DNA from: Aggregatimonas sangjinii
Lineage (GTDB): Bacteria; Bacteroidota; Bacteroidia; Flavobacteriales; Flavobacteriaceae
Reading direction: 5' to 3'
Assembly (NCBI RefSeq): GCF_005943945.1
Contig: NZ_CP040710.1
Coordinates: 1,375,001 to 1,439,000 of the forward strand
DNA length: 64,000 nucleotides
Each line of letters opens with the position of its first letter. The stretch's first letter is position 1. The position numbers and the translations under genes are program-made. Below are positions 43,301 to 51,654 of this stretch, in pieces. The notes below the pieces were generated by a model that saw nothing but the letters and a program-made list of their open reading frames with translations, was not told where the DNA came from and did no database searches.

Positions 43301-46300
43301 CCGAGTACTCCTAAAATATACCAAGTCAGTATTGATGGTGGTGCATTCGGGCCAACCACCCCATTTTCGGCCAATAGCTTCCTCTATTCGGTTACGGCCG
43401 GTGGAACTTACGTTTTTAGGGTTACCGATAATGAAAATTGTGTTGCTGATTCTTCGCCATTGGTCGTTGATCCGCCTCAGTTGATCGCTCCTGCAACTGC
43501 AGAAGTGAATCCGGTGAGTTGTGGAGGAACGGATAATGGAAGGGTAATTATTACGCCGGACGCTACGAGTGGCATTCCACCCTACGAGGTCAACTTTAAT
43601 GGAATGGGGTGGACTACGCAAACCGTGTATTCTAATTTACCTGTAGGAACATATCCCTATTTGGTGCGGGATTCCCGTGGATGTGAAACCCCTCCAGCGG
43701 ATGCAGTCGTCGCTCTAGATACGACGCTTCCTCCTGACGCTACCGCTAGTCCGTTACCCGCAACGTGTAGTGCCGGTAATATTGTTGAAGGTGGTATACA
43801 GGTGACCAGTGTTGCCAACGGTACACCGAATTTCACGTTTATCGTTCGCGATAATCTAGGTACTCAATTGGTAGAGGTCAATGATGTTGATCCGGGAACT
43901 GATTTGCCACTGAATATCAACGACCCGAGCTTGGTACCTGGTACATATACTTTGGTAACCTTAGATGCCAATGGTTGTAGGGATGAGGATACGATAACCA
44001 TTACCACCAATGAGGTGGTGATTACACCGATCGATTTTGAACCTGCTATAACCTGTGATGATAGTGCATTTACCTATACCGTTCAGGTGACGCCAACGAT
44101 TTTCCCGACGGTTCCCACATACGAGATTCGTATTGCAGGGCAGCCGACATTTTATGCGCTCAACAACTCAAACGGACCAGATACGCATACCTTTAGTAAC
44201 ACTGCGGATGGTATTCAGTACGGGGTGGCCTATACCGTGGAGGTATTGGCACCGAACGGATGTATTTATGAGCAGGAAATCCCGCCTATTGACGGTTTTT
44301 CTGCACTCGATGTTACTGCTTCGTCAACAGCTGGATATTGTGATGCGTTTAGAAACGGACAAATACAATATAGCGTTGATGGTTTCAATTCGGGTGATGA
44401 TCTCTTGATCGAATTGCGTAACAATGACGATGGCAGCACGATTACCATAGAAAATCTGACCAACGTAACGACCATTCCCTATACCAATACCTATGAGGCA
44501 GTGGCAGGCGATTATCAAATCCTCGTCACTAATCTAACCGATACCTGTACGGATGCCGTGGGTATCATCATCGATCAGAACCTACCTTCTATAGACATTT
44601 TGGCCGAAGAACCGGCGAACTGTAACGCTGAAGGTCAGATAACTGTGCAAGGTTCGGGTGGTTCCGGTGGACCCTATGAGTTCTTTTTTGCGACGCAGGG
44701 AGACCCCGAACCGTCTGCCATAGACCCAGGTTGGACGACCAATACGACTTTTATAGGTCCAGCGGCTACCTACGACGTATATGTTAGGGATAATAGTGGT
44801 GTATGTACTTCAAGTGCCATCGCCACGATTATTCAATTGGATCCCGATTTGGTACCACCAACTATCGACGTGGTCAACCAATGTGTGGTAACCGCCACAG
44901 CCTTTGATATTACGGTATCGATGCCTGGAGGAACGGATACCCCTAGGTTTACGTTGGCGGGCGATACACAATTCGGGGTATTTAACGGAGGAACGAACCT
45001 TTGGGAATATACCTATCAAGTGAGTAGCCCGGGATCGTATATCGTAGATGTTATCGATGCAAACGGATGTACGAGCCAAGGCACTGCAGAGGTTTATGAA
45101 TTCTTAAGTGCTTCCGGAGACTTTTCTACGATACCGACCTGTAATACTGCAGATGGTATCATTACGATGAACGTTATCGGCGGTAGCGATCAATTCAGTT
45201 ATCAATTACAAGATGGAGGTGGAGCCGATATCGGTGCACCGGTTACCGGAGACCGCAATGCTGGAATACTTACAGGCGTAGCCCCGGGAACCTACCAAGT
45301 GGAGGTTACCGATACCGAAACCGGATGTGATTTTACGGTAGACGTGCAATTGGCAGCGGCCACACCACCGATTATCGACGGCGAGTTCAAACAGGACATC
45401 AGTTGTGAGGGCGAAAATGATGGAACAATAGATATCATTCTACAGCCAGGCTCGGATATCGATACCCCGATTCAATTCATATTAAATAATCTTGATTCAG
45501 GACTGGAGCATACCAGAAACAATACGGGTAGTTTTATCGACTTGCCACCGGCTGAGTATCAAGTTGAGGTGCTTACCGCCAGAAACTGTTCGGTGCTTTC
45601 GAATCCAATAGATATCATAGAACCGACCCCGTTCACAATATCGACAATGGCTCCTGCAAATTTTATTTGCGAACCGAATGCGAATCAATTCAGTGTAGCT
45701 ACTATAATAGTTAATGGCTCCGGGGGTACTCCAGGCCTGATCGCAGGTCAAGAATACCAGTACAGTATTGTCGGCTTTAGCAATTACCAATATTCGAATA
45801 CCTTCGAAGTCGTAGACAACGGAAGTATTCAAAATATTACGATTTATGCTATTGACGATAATGGCTGCCAGGCTTCTACCGTGGTCACTATTAATCCGCC
45901 CTCTACGGTTGTTCCATCCCTAAGTGTAATATCACCGTTAGATTGTCGGGATGACGAAGTTGTGGAAATAAGCGCAACTGGTACTAACGATTTTACCGTG
46001 ATTACCACTGGACCGTCCGGTACGACGATTGCCAATGTGAATGGTACCAATACCACTCCCGCGACCATATTATTACCAGTCGCAGGGGATTACAATTTTA
46101 TCGTTAGGGACAACAGTCCTTTTGGTTGTGATTACCCAATGCCACAGCACACCGTCAATATACCTCAAGATCCTACTGCGGTAGCCTCAGAGGGGAATCC
46201 GGTACAGTGCTTCGGGGATGCCAACGGATCTATTTTTATCGAAGTAAGCGATTACAGCGGTATTTATGACTACCGCGTCTTTGAAGGGTCGGATACCACA

Positions 46301-48976
46301 AAAACGACAGTAATAACAAGCGGAACCTTTGATACCGCTAATTTCCCCGATGTAAGTGGTGACCCGGCAAGAATTACCGGACTTGCTGCCGGTAACTACT
46401 ATGTTGAGGTCGTCTCTCAGGCCGCACCCTATTGTAGGGCCGATAGTAACGTTATGACCGTACGTTCACCAAACGGGGTGCTTGACGTTCAGGCGGTAGA
46501 AACGGGCAATGTAAGTTGTGATGACAATATCGGAAAAATCGTGGCCACCGGTAGTGGTGGTTGGGATATCGCCGCTTATGAATTCCAATTGCGCAAAGAC
46601 GATGAGTTGGGAACCTCACCCTTTCCTATCGAAGTGCCCTACCAAGCGAGTAATGAGTTCGAAAACCTTACCCATGGTAATTATATTGTTGAGATTCGGG
46701 ATGCAGAGGGCTGTACGGATTCGTTTGCTTTGACCCTTGACGAGATTCCACCAATTGTAGCGGGAATTCGTGAGCCGGTAAACTTGGTTTGCCCGGGAGG
46801 AAACAATGCCGTACTTGAAGCGTTCGACATTGCAACGGGTAATCCTGGTGCTTCTGGTGGCGTTGCCGGAGCCGGTTACAAATACCAATTGATTTACTTG
46901 GATAGTCCCAACACGGTTCCTATTACCCCAAGTACTCCTGTTGGTTTGGATGAGCGCAATAGAAGTGGTCTGCAGGACGGTCCTACGTTCATCGGTACCA
47001 GTGGAGGTGTGATCAGTGCAGGATGGTATGCTATCGAAGTAACTTCTAGTTTCAGCTGTAGTTTCGTAACGCCTCCCTATGAGGTCATTCCGCCCCCACC
47101 GATTGAACCGAGATTGGTACAAACACGTGTGCCTGGTTGTGGTGGTGATGGTGAAATGCGATTGTTCATTGAAAATCCGGATCCCTTATTCACGTATGAA
47201 TATTTGATGTACGAAAATGGTGCTCCCGTGGGAACCTATACCGCTATGGTCGGTTCGGAAGTATTCCCGATTCCTGGATTTGACGGAATCACCTATCAAT
47301 TTGATGTACGCAAGATAAACGCTTCGAATACCTGTGATGCTGTGCAATCAAATGGTATCACGATAAGGGATGCCACAGGAATTCTATTGACCGTAACGCA
47401 GATCGATGATATTTCATGTGATGATCAACAGGATGGCCGAATAGAGTCGTTCGCCTCCGGAGGTATCGGTAATGAGATTTTCACCATTTATCATGGTAAT
47501 CCGATAGATGCCTATAGCCCCGACCCCGGTGCCGTGGAAGTTGCATCGCAGGACTTTGGAACCTTTGAAGGACTGTTGCCCGCCGATGACTATTATATTG
47601 CCGTAAGAAGCGGTGTAAGTGGTTGTGAGGATATTCAAGGCCCTTTCGTCATCGTCAATCCCGAACCGATAGTCGTCGCCCGAACCCCAACACCGGTTAG
47701 CTGTAATGGTGAGGAAGATGGTACTATCTTGGTTGAGGTGACGAGTGGAGGAGAAGGATTGATCCAATTTGCCATAGGACCTAATTTCGATGAATTCTTT
47801 AGCGATTCTGCGAACCCTGGTACTTATGTTTTTGATGAATTGGCGGCAGGAACCTATGAAATATTGATTCAAGACGACGCAGGTTGTGTTCAAAGACGTT
47901 TCGTGGAGGTAACCGAACCTGATGAATTACAAATTACAGGTTTGCAGACGACCCCTGAACTATGTATCGATGCTAGCGACGGAACGGTCATTTTTAATAT
48001 TCAAGGCGGTACGCCTTTTAACGACCCAATGGTAAGCGCTACGCCCTATTACGAATATAAGCTGGAGATGAATTCCCCAATCGATGAAACGGGTACAGGA
48101 GTTTTCGCCCCATATGATGGGCAAGCGATTCAGAACCTTCAGGGTGGTGCAACCTATGTATTATATATTCAGGACGCCAATCTATGTCCAGCCGCAGATG
48201 TATTCGATGTCGGGGTCGGGGTAGATTTAGCAGCGGATCCCTTGGTGCAATATGGTTGTGAAGGCATGTTCCCGAATAGTACGGCGTCCGTACTAATGCA
48301 GGATAGCAGTGTACTTCCAGAGTTGTTGTACTATTTGGAAGACATGAATGCGGTCGGACCGCCATTGACCATCCAGGAAATGATTGATCAGGCCGATACC
48401 CAGTCCACTTGGGGCGATTTGCCCTCGAGTGAGTATACTGCCCATATTTTCCATTCGAACGGATGTTCCAATTCGGTGCAATTCGAAATAGAACAGTACG
48501 ATCCACTGATACTGACTGCGGAAAAGACCGACGTAAACGAGGTTACCGCAACAGCTTCGGGTGGTTATGGCGAATATGAATTCTTCTTCCAAGGGGTTTC
48601 CCAAGGGGCGGATAACGTTTACCTGACGAACATGGATACCACTGTAGAAGTCCGCGTTGTTGATGCCCAAGGATGTGAGGCTACTGTCGCGATTCCGTTT
48701 GAATTTACCGGTATGCTCGAAATCCCGAATTTCTTTACACCCGATGGTGATGGAATGAATGACGAATGGGTGATACAGAATAGGGAGCTCTTCCCTAACA
48801 TTGAGGTAAAGATTTACGACCGGTACGGAAGGGTAGTGGCCGAGTTAGATCAATTGACCAATTGGGATGGTACCTATGAAAGCAAAGACTTACCCTCAGG
48901 GGATTATTGGTACGTTGTCAACCAAAACGATGCCCGTAACACCCGATTTGTTGGTCACTTTACCCTATATAGATAA
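40340..48976 (+). CDS. Giant SprB-repeat surface protein with type B T9SS sorting domain
   Basis: 2878 aa, by far the largest gene. A signal peptide covers residues 1–27. The body consists of about 25–28 Ig-like SprB-type repeats of 80–110 residues. Nearly all end in a (V/I)xDxxGC motif (for example ITDANGC, VVDSEGC, VRDSRGC, VIDANGC, IRDAEGC, VVDAQGC) and begin with an xxCxG..DG.I strand. Composition is rich in Thr, Asp, Gly, Asn and Pro and poor in Lys. The end (from E2794, EIPNFFTPDGDGMNDEWVIQ) is the gliding-motility-associated C-terminal domain used for type IX secretion and surface attachment. Such proteins act as adhesins. No PorP/SprF-like partner follows. Divergent from the PQQ dehydrogenase. 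Confidence 0.93.
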   Translation: MLPKRQRHIFYAALLLTLSAVCTTAVANSSVIALLSEVISPSKIEATDTLENNSLKAPTTTANELLKSSATASAPFFMTIIQGADEEVNCADNGLTIARFNLCGDFDDRVISLSGSYSNVSWYQLGGACSPDVNDDCPNTTVSCYGSPVSTGPTFSLDASAISSSNGAEFRVVADGQQFFFKVKKSNITQSVVTEDYICGVPGRIQVTNLSSAYEFSIDSGSGFGPWQGPIFNNLLDGTYIVKARLQNTPDACEYPYEPIVINAIDLAIEVDFVDADCVGETGSITVTPTAGIGPYKYTLLDDTGSAQEFTPFIPDNPYTFSAVGFGTYTVQVETQECTGDVLNGIDPPRQSLDTGGNPITIGAGVAALTASAEPNNSFSTACGINTVDITVYTSGGTAPYTYIVNGVGPSSPSYTDSRVETITTPGTYEFLITDANGCTITASANVEELTPPDITVAGVDGTCTNGGSRLEFTIVDAKGFDLEYRADPGNAWSNNPVLSVPPNVTYNNIQVQYSSGAFTCIMDLPDSITVNGVNGITGTAVKNSDVSCNLGGGTTGGEIEFQGPFTGGSGTGYQYSIDGVTFSTNLTYSGLAQGTYTPVIIDDSGCRRDLTAIQIFDVDPPTDIAFAQNDINCAAGTSEVILTVTGSAAIATYEIINPTAFNNGGNNTFVGLNTGTTYEFRATDVNGCSIVENFTPIVTSSIRARVQAGGDLRVCTGASDGTGTFLIDGFANNYTYNINGGPESAPQNDAQVVLPPSGAGTYTITITDADTGCTDTASFDIIEPASPINLTGTVRDMSCANNNRGRVIADATGGWNGYLYTLTYPAASGVPPVTKTGRTFNNLTHEGNYELSVVDSEGCTDTFNFSLTAIDAPAIALDDAASDFCYVPGTGATIGVTSTAGSALVATHQYRINGGSLQASPVFTGLTPGNYTIEVVDGNNCSAPLNVTVRPQLRVNTSIDTEIPCGGAPGQIRVQVSGGYLGSPDSPSTPKIYQVSIDGGAFGPTTPFSANSFLYSVTAGGTYVFRVTDNENCVADSSPLVVDPPQLIAPATAEVNPVSCGGTDNGRVIITPDATSGIPPYEVNFNGMGWTTQTVYSNLPVGTYPYLVRDSRGCETPPADAVVALDTTLPPDATASPLPATCSAGNIVEGGIQVTSVANGTPNFTFIVRDNLGTQLVEVNDVDPGTDLPLNINDPSLVPGTYTLVTLDANGCRDEDTITITTNEVVITPIDFEPAITCDDSAFTYTVQVTPTIFPTVPTYEIRIAGQPTFYALNNSNGPDTHTFSNTADGIQYGVAYTVEVLAPNGCIYEQEIPPIDGFSALDVTASSTAGYCDAFRNGQIQYSVDGFNSGDDLLIELRNNDDGSTITIENLTNVTTIPYTNTYEAVAGDYQILVTNLTDTCTDAVGIIIDQNLPSIDILAEEPANCNAEGQITVQGSGGSGGPYEFFFATQGDPEPSAIDPGWTTNTTFIGPAATYDVYVRDNSGVCTSSAIATIIQLDPDLVPPTIDVVNQCVVTATAFDITVSMPGGTDTPRFTLAGDTQFGVFNGGTNLWEYTYQVSSPGSYIVDVIDANGCTSQGTAEVYEFLSASGDFSTIPTCNTADGIITMNVIGGSDQFSYQLQDGGGADIGAPVTGDRNAGILTGVAPGTYQVEVTDTETGCDFTVDVQLAAATPPIIDGEFKQDISCEGENDGTIDIILQPGSDIDTPIQFILNNLDSGLEHTRNNTGSFIDLPPAEYQVEVLTARNCSVLSNPIDIIEPTPFTISTMAPANFICEPNANQFSVATIIVNGSGGTPGLIAGQEYQYSIVGFSNYQYSNTFEVVDNGSIQNITIYAIDDNGCQASTVVTINPPSTVVPSLSVISPLDCRDDEVVEISATGTNDFTVITTGPSGTTIANVNGTNTTPATILLPVAGDYNFIVRDNSPFGCDYPMPQHTVNIPQDPTAVASEGNPVQCFGDANGSIFIEVSDYSGIYDYRVFEGSDTTKTTVITSGTFDTANFPDVSGDPARITGLAAGNYYVEVVSQAAPYCRADSNVMTVRSPNGVLDVQAVETGNVSCDDNIGKIVATGSGGWDIAAYEFQLRKDDELGTSPFPIEVPYQASNEFENLTHGNYIVEIRDAEGCTDSFALTLDEIPPIVAGIREPVNLVCPGGNNAVLEAFDIATGNPGASGGVAGAGYKYQLIYLDSPNTVPITPSTPVGLDERNRSGLQDGPTFIGTSGGVISAGWYAIEVTSSFSCSFVTPPYEVIPPPPIEPRLVQTRVPGCGGDGEMRLFIENPDPLFTYEYLMYENGAPVGTYTAMVGSEVFPIPGFDGITYQFDVRKINASNTCDAVQSNGITIRDATGILLTVTQIDDISCDDQQDGRIESFASGGIGNEIFTIYHGNPIDAYSPDPGAVEVASQDFGTFEGLLPADDYYIAVRSGVSGCEDIQGPFVIVNPEPIVVARTPTPVSCNGEEDGTILVEVTSGGEGLIQFAIGPNFDEFFSDSANPGTYVFDELAAGTYEILIQDDAGCVQRRFVEVTEPDELQITGLQTTPELCIDASDGTVIFNIQGGTPFNDPMVSATPYYEYKLEMNSPIDETGTGVFAPYDGQAIQNLQGGATYVLYIQDANLCPAADVFDVGVGVDLAADPLVQYGCEGMFPNSTASVLMQDSSVLPELLYYLEDMNAVGPPLTIQEMIDQADTQSTWGDLPSSEYTAHIFHSNGCSNSVQFEIEQYDPLILTAEKTDVNEVTATASGGYGEYEFFFQGVSQGADNVYLTNMDTTVEVRVVDAQGCEATVAIPFEFTGMLEIPNFFTPDGDGMNDEWVIQNRELFPNIEVKIYDRYGRVVAELDQLTNWDGTYESKDLPSGDYWYVVNQNDARNTRFVGHFTLYR

Positions 48977-49001
48977 ACTTTTAAACCGAAACTTATAATC
49001 C

Positions 49002-49034
49002 CGAAAAGCCACTGCAACCGCAGTGGCTTTTTCG
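49002..49034 (+). terminator. Rho-independent terminator of the giant surface protein gene
   Basis: A 12-bp stem (arms AAAAGCCACTGC 49004–49015 and 49020–49031) with a 4-base loop and T-rich tail (TTTTTCGTTTT), 25 bases after the stop codon. Confidence 0.92.
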
Positions 49035-49111
49035 TTTTAAACGCTGCCGTTCTTTGCGCATTGGTGTATTGGGAGTGTATGGTAACCGGTAAAATGAGCT
49101 TTCGGTCATTC

Positions 49112-49140
49112 TTTGATATTAAATCATAGTAGTATATTTA
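49112..49140 (+). promoter_or_regulatory. Promoter of the lipoprotein esterase gene
   Basis: -33 TTTG at 49112–49115, a 17-base spacer, then TATATTTA at 49133–49140 (one mismatch to TAnnTTTG). It leaves about 65 bases of leader before the ATG at 49210. Confidence 0.45.
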
Positions 49141-49209
49141 TCTTCCCATGGGATGTTCGTCTTTGAACTCGAGATGGGTTCGAATCGGGCATACCGAAAA
49201 TATGAATAT

Positions 49210-49929
49210 ATGAAATTAAATCTCGCGCTGCTTGTTGTTCTATTTCTGATGCAAGGCTGCGCGTCACAATCCACTTCGCAATTGATCGATTCTGAATTGG
49301 TAACCTTGGTGGAAGAAAAGTTAAGCTATTACCTCTATTACCCTAAGGGCTATGAAACCAATGAGGCGGAAAAATTCCCATTACTGCTGTTTTTGCACGG
49401 CGGAGGGGAATCAGGGGATACGCTTACCGCAATCAAAAAAAACGGACCTCCGAAACTGATCGTTAGTGGCAAGGAATTTCCATTTTTGATTCTGGCGCCA
49501 CAGAATCCGAATAAGAATAAATGGTGGAATACGAGGGCGGTTAGCCAGCTTCTTGATTCCATTGTAGCCAATAATAGGGTAGATGAAAAGCGAATCTACC
49601 TTACCGGCCTGAGTAGGGGTGGGGGTGCCGCCTGGGAGATGGCAGTGCAATATCCAGAAAAGTTTGCGGCGATGGCCGTAGTCTGTGGTATGACACCCGT
49701 ACCATACGCTTCTTGGATCAATCGTAAGATGCCCATTTGGGTATTTCACGGAGAGGAAGATGAATCGATACCCATATCCGAATCCGAAACCATGGTGGAG
49801 CGATTACTGGCCATGGGCTATGATGTGCGGTTTACGAGATACCCCGGGGTCGGTCATGATTCTTGGGTGAAGGCCTATAATACGGATGAACTATACGATT
49901 GGTTTATGGCGCAGGAACGGAAGGAGTGA
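49210..49929 (+). CDS. Lipoprotein carboxylesterase (α/β hydrolase)
   Basis: 239 aa from the chosen ATG, which starts a perfect lipoprotein signal (MKLNLALLVVLFLMQGC, Cys17). The open frame reaches back to 49153, but that would bury the signal. α/β-hydrolase landmarks: PLLLFLHGGGESGD (oxyanion region), nucleophile Ser in YLTGLSRGGGAAWE, acid region HGEEDESIP, and catalytic His in GVGHDSWVKAY. It resembles phospholipase/carboxylesterase and CE1-like deacylases found in polysaccharide loci. Anchored at the cell envelope. It precedes the sulfatase on the same strand; substrate unknown. Confidence 0.87.
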   Translation: MKLNLALLVVLFLMQGCASQSTSQLIDSELVTLVEEKLSYYLYYPKGYETNEAEKFPLLLFLHGGGESGDTLTAIKKNGPPKLIVSGKEFPFLILAPQNPNKNKWWNTRAVSQLLDSIVANNRVDEKRIYLTGLSRGGGAAWEMAVQYPEKFAAMAVVCGMTPVPYASWINRKMPIWVFHGEEDESIPISESETMVERLLAMGYDVRFTRYPGVGHDSWVKAYNTDELYDWFMAQERKE

Positions 49930-50106
49930 AGAAGTAGAAGAGATTTTTGGTGTTAGGAATAAAGAGAAAACAACAGAGATGAAATTGTTTGTAATGGATC
50001 CAAGAGCGTTTAAGTTCGGTTTCTTGTCCGCAATCAATATGCTAAAACCCCATCGATTAGGTTCACATATAAACTTATATAGCAGCAACGACAAATCTTG
50101 GACCCT

Positions 50107-51585
50107 ATGAAAATCAACTTTGGCATTATTCTTTGTTTTCTTCTTGTGGCAAATGGGTATTCGCAAATGAAATCCAAAAAAATAGCGAAAAAGAAGCCTA
50201 GAAATATCATTTTTATCCTAACCGATGACCATCGCTATGATTATATGGGTTTTACGGGTAAAGTTCCTTGGTTGGAAACACCGAATATGGATAAATTGGC
50301 CGCAGAAGGAGCTTATCTGCCAAACACATTCGTAACCACGTCGTTATGCTCCCCGAGTAGGGCATCGATCTTGACCGGACAATACTCACATACCCATACC
50401 ATTGTTGATAATCAGGCTCCAGACCCCGGAAACCTCACCTATTTTCCGGAATATTTGGAAAAAGCCGGTTACCAGACAAGTTTTTTCGGGAAATGGCATA
50501 TGGGCGATCATGGCGACGACCCACAACCAGGTTTTACCCATTGGGAAAGCTTTCCAGGGCAGGGGGTTTATTACAACCCGACACTGAACATTAACGGAAG
50601 TCGCGTATCCTACGAAGACTCTACTTATATCACCGACCTATTAACTGAACATGCAGTCGATTGGTTGGACCGCCGCGACAAGAAAAAGCCCTTCTTTATG
50701 TATTTATCCCATAAGGCGGTTCATGCGGGTTTTAAACCTGCCAGACGACATAAGGGAAAATACAAGGGCAAACGAATAGACTTGCCCATAACTTACGACC
50801 AAACCAAGACTGGCGCCTATCGCAATCTAAAGTGGCCGCAATGGGTTGCCGATCAGCGCGTCAGCTGGCATGGTGTAGATTACATGTACCATGAGAATAG
50901 GGACATTCATGAAATGGTGGTCGATTATTGCGAAACCCTTCTCGGAGTTGATGAAAGCATCGGCACGGTGATGGACTATCTCAAGCGAAAGGGTCTTGAC
51001 GAGTCCACATTGGTCATTTATATGGGCGATAATGGATTTAGCTGGGGAGAACATGGTTTGATAGATAAGCGACACTTTTACGAAGAATCGGTTAAAGTAC
51101 CTTTGTTGGTACGATGCCCCGAACTTTTCAAAGGAGGGAAGACACCAGAACAGATGGTGCAGAATATCGATATCGCCCCGACTATTTTAGCAGAAGCCGG
51201 AATCAAAAAACCCGAAAACATGCCCGGGGTTTCCTTTGTACCCATTTTAACGGGCGATACTAGGGCAGCTGTGCGAAAGGAAGTTTTTTATGAATACTAT
51301 TGGGAGTATGACTTTCCAATGACCCCAACGGTCTTTGGAATGCGTACCGACACCTACAAATACATCAAATATCACGGTATTTGGGACAGAAACGAGCTTT
51401 ATGATTTGACAAACGACCCTGATGAAATGTACAACCTGATTTCCGATCCTGATAAGCAACATATTGCGAGATCAATGTCTTCATCTATTTATGATTGGTT
51501 GCGACAGACGAATGGGATGCAAATTCCATTAAAGCGCACTGTCAAGTACCGGTTTGGGGATTATTTGCATAAGGAAGAATACTAA
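50107..51585 (+). CDS. Exported type I sulfatase
   Basis: 492 aa from the ATG at 50107, which starts a signal peptide (MKINFGIILCFLLVANGYSQ). The formylglycine motif is C81-S-P-S-R in TTSLCSPSRASILTGQ, so it needs the anaerobic-type or FGE maturation enzyme encoded elsewhere. Metal-binding Asp pair in ILTDDHR; KWHMGDHGDDPQPGF and MGDNGFSWGEHGLIDKRHFYEES supply further active-site residues. S1-family sulfatases remove sulfate esters from glycans and are typical of marine Bacteroidota feeding on algal polysaccharides. It lies between the esterase and the haem-VCBS lipoprotein, all on the same strand. Confidence 0.94.
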   Translation: MKINFGIILCFLLVANGYSQMKSKKIAKKKPRNIIFILTDDHRYDYMGFTGKVPWLETPNMDKLAAEGAYLPNTFVTTSLCSPSRASILTGQYSHTHTIVDNQAPDPGNLTYFPEYLEKAGYQTSFFGKWHMGDHGDDPQPGFTHWESFPGQGVYYNPTLNINGSRVSYEDSTYITDLLTEHAVDWLDRRDKKKPFFMYLSHKAVHAGFKPARRHKGKYKGKRIDLPITYDQTKTGAYRNLKWPQWVADQRVSWHGVDYMYHENRDIHEMVVDYCETLLGVDESIGTVMDYLKRKGLDESTLVIYMGDNGFSWGEHGLIDKRHFYEESVKVPLLVRCPELFKGGKTPEQMVQNIDIAPTILAEAGIKKPENMPGVSFVPILTGDTRAAVRKEVFYEYYWEYDFPMTPTVFGMRTDTYKYIKYHGIWDRNELYDLTNDPDEMYNLISDPDKQHIARSMSSSIYDWLRQTNGMQIPLKRTVKYRFGDYLHKEEY

Positions 51586-51654
51586 CAGCTTAGCATTAAG
51601 GTCAACTTGGGGGAATATCCGGGTATCTAGTTTAATGGCTCCTATTTTCAATGT

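Noticed and set aside
49886-50110. 74-codon frame between the esterase and sulfatase genes
   Set aside because: Its first part overlaps the esterase end in another frame; the rest is low-complexity intergenic sequence without domain or signal.
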